Source: Mytilus galloprovincialis
Lineage: Eukaryota > Mollusca > Bivalvia > Mytilida > Mytilidae
NCBI RefSeq assembly: GCF_965363235.1
Contig: NC_134846.1
Coordinates: forward strand, 62,609,121-62,673,120
DNA length: 64,000 nt
Reading direction: 5' to 3'
Shown: positions 58,656-64,000 of the stretch, one piece after another
How the letters are laid out: every line of letters begins with the position of its first letter
Numbering within the stretch: the first letter of the stretch is position 1
The notes under the pieces: generated by a model
Databases searched by the model: none
Seen by the model: only the letters and a program-made list of their open reading frames with translations
What the model was told of the DNA's origin: nothing
Program-made: the position numbers and the translations under genes

Positions 58656-60402
58656 TAATGTATACTAATTCAGCGAAAATATAAGATTAACAATTTTCAA
58701 AGGAAACACTGAAATATTATACCCCCGTAAAGAATAAACAAGATAAAAATTATTTAAAAGGAAGCAATGAAACCTTTTACCTGTAAAAAAACATGTACAA
58801 GGTACAAGAAACCTTCAATGAAAAAATAGAAAAGAAATAGGTCTGACAAAGGCTTATATTGCAGAACATTCTGTAGCTTGTGAACCTCAAAATATTAAAA
58901 AAAAAAAAACACAAAATTTTAAAAAAAATTACCAAAGGTAGATTTCCGGAGTCCATGAAGGCGAAAATAAAAATGTACACTTAACTCTTTATCATGAGAT
59001 TAACAGGGGTTAAATAAGATGCTTTGTAAAGGAAAGATTGTTCTGCTTAACAAGTGGCACATATGATTGTGGGAAGGGACAAAAGTATGCCTTTATAATA
59101 ACTCATTTTACTAGAGACATGTTTATTGACGAAATGCATGTTCAGATTTTTTCATAAGCTCAGGTTTATGACTTGCATGCACACAGATTCTCACATTTAT
59201 TCACCATGATATTTTTACTTGGATTTCAACTATTGTTCATTCATCAACTATTTTATCACACATTCACTCTCGCCGATTCATAACACCTCTCATACACACC
59301 ATCACAACCTTTCTAACACAAAAGTTATGAAAGACTTTTTAACAAAAACAATGGATGTGTTCAGATCAAACAATATGTTCAAGATATAATAAAATTAATA
59401 TAATTTTACCGAAAACTTTATACCAAATTAATTTTGACACGGTGACGAGGGGAATGATATATTCCATATGGAATAACAGAGCACCTAAATACATCTTTAA
59501 TAACGAATGTCAGATTAGTCTTGAATAGATGATATATTATTTACCAGTAACACAAAATTTCACAGTGTTAGAAGATTAATAAAATAATTCTTTCAAACTA
59601 CAAAAGATCTTTAAAAGTTTCTGATAAATACAAAACTTGTATTAACTTTCGCCGATTTACAGTTTTATGTATGTAAGTAAATGTTTTGAAGAATGTATGT
59701 TGGTCTACAGATGTCTTTTGTATAAATTTAATATTGGGTTGGTATTTCATTGACATATACCGAAATTGAACAGCGTCTATCAACAGTGTCCATTTTGATT
59801 GTAATGAATATTGATATTTTGGAAGATTATGAACACATCCTTGTTTCTGCATACATATACATTTTGAACTATACAGCGTATCTATTGCACATAAACAGTC
59901 TAAAAGCAAGTTATAGAAATTTTACATATATAAACATTATGCTGCTTTATAAGATACAAGGTAAAAGTACTTATATTCTCTTATTTAAGAAATATAGACC
60001 AGAGACAAAGATAAAAGTATTCATGAAAGCACCGTATCATTATTAAATGCGAAGTTCAAATGTGAGAAAGTTCTTAGCACTTAATGTTTTAAACATAGCA
60101 CTTATTTCAATAAAATATTACAAAATCAACAAAACATATTTGTAATCGAACAACGTACAATAGTGTAACAATAATTCAACAATGTTTTTAAAAAACAAGT
60201 CTTAACAACATTTCGGGACTTTGCAAACATGCTCCGAACACAAAACTTATCACAGTTTAAACCTCCACGCAGACAAGTTTCTAAGAAACTATAAATGCAA
60301 TGTAAGGATTTCTGTAATTCTCAACCTTCAATGAACACAATCATGTACATATAATTTTATCACAACTATTAACGGAAGTCATTTGACCTAGACATGACGA
60401 AT
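58656..60402. other. Downstream flank of the BAH gene
   Basis: No exon or repeat was recognised. The minus-strand 3' untranslated region of the BAH gene should begin at 60402, but no single clear AATAAA stands out. Confidence 0.35.

Positions 60403-64000
<3,598 letters not shown>

Overview
The window looks like AT-rich, intron-rich metazoan DNA, most consistent with a bivalve mollusc of the mussel type. That assignment rests on the style of the host exons, on the very high load of Penelope-like, SINE, foldback and hairpin-ended (Helentron/DINE-1-like) repeats, and on memory of bivalve repeats; no database search was possible. Prokaryotic features (operons, Shine-Dalgarno sites, CRISPR arrays) are absent.

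Host genes are few and cut into short exons. From the left: the first two coding exons of a PP1-type Ser/Thr phosphatase (minus, 1281-2344, gene continues off the left edge); a 78-residue protein of unknown function spread over 12 kb in three phase-compatible exons (minus, 10915-23195); a complete GFER/ALR sulfhydryl oxidase gene (plus, 28251-32026); a two-exon 75-residue gene of unknown function (minus, 43933-44510); and the 3' end of a BAHCC1/TNRC18-type chromatin gene with its BAH domain (minus, 60403 to beyond 64000). These genes are not an operon and show no shared pathway; GFER belongs to the mitochondrial disulfide relay, PP1 to dephosphorylation signalling, and the BAH protein to chromatin.

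Almost everything else is mobile DNA, often nested. 6.0-10.5 kb: a tRNA-SINE, a TA-flanked foldback element, a 991-bp Mutator-like foldback element with a perfect 9-bp target duplication, two opposed copies of a homopolymer-tipped MITE, and a Penelope-like RT fossil. 12.6-17.1 kb: two 1.8-kb hairpin-ended elements with ~500-bp internal repeats, inserted in one older retroelement tail. 17.7-21.9 kb: a 4.25-kb inverted repeat holding three decayed copies of an uncharacterised animal protein family. 24.2-26.7 kb: a head-to-tail SINE pair and a Penelope-like element with GIY-YIG domain. 28.7-30.3 kb: a dead LINE in GFER intron 1. 33.4-40.2 kb: further hairpin-ended elements and an array of hammerhead-bearing repeat units split by a Penelope-like RT. 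48.9-57.9 kb: a 606-bp solo LTR, two more hairpin-ended elements and retroelement tails. 60.7-61.5 kb: a tandem array of hammerhead-ribozyme units in the last intron of the BAH gene, in the sense direction.

The most notable item is the hammerhead set: nine copies of one motif, four with an intact conserved core. Two intact copies lie in tandem, 345 nt apart, on the transcribed sense strand of a host intron, which predicts self-cleavage of the pre-mRNA and release of a ~345-nt RNA. The giant inverted repeat and the two small split genes are the next best leads.
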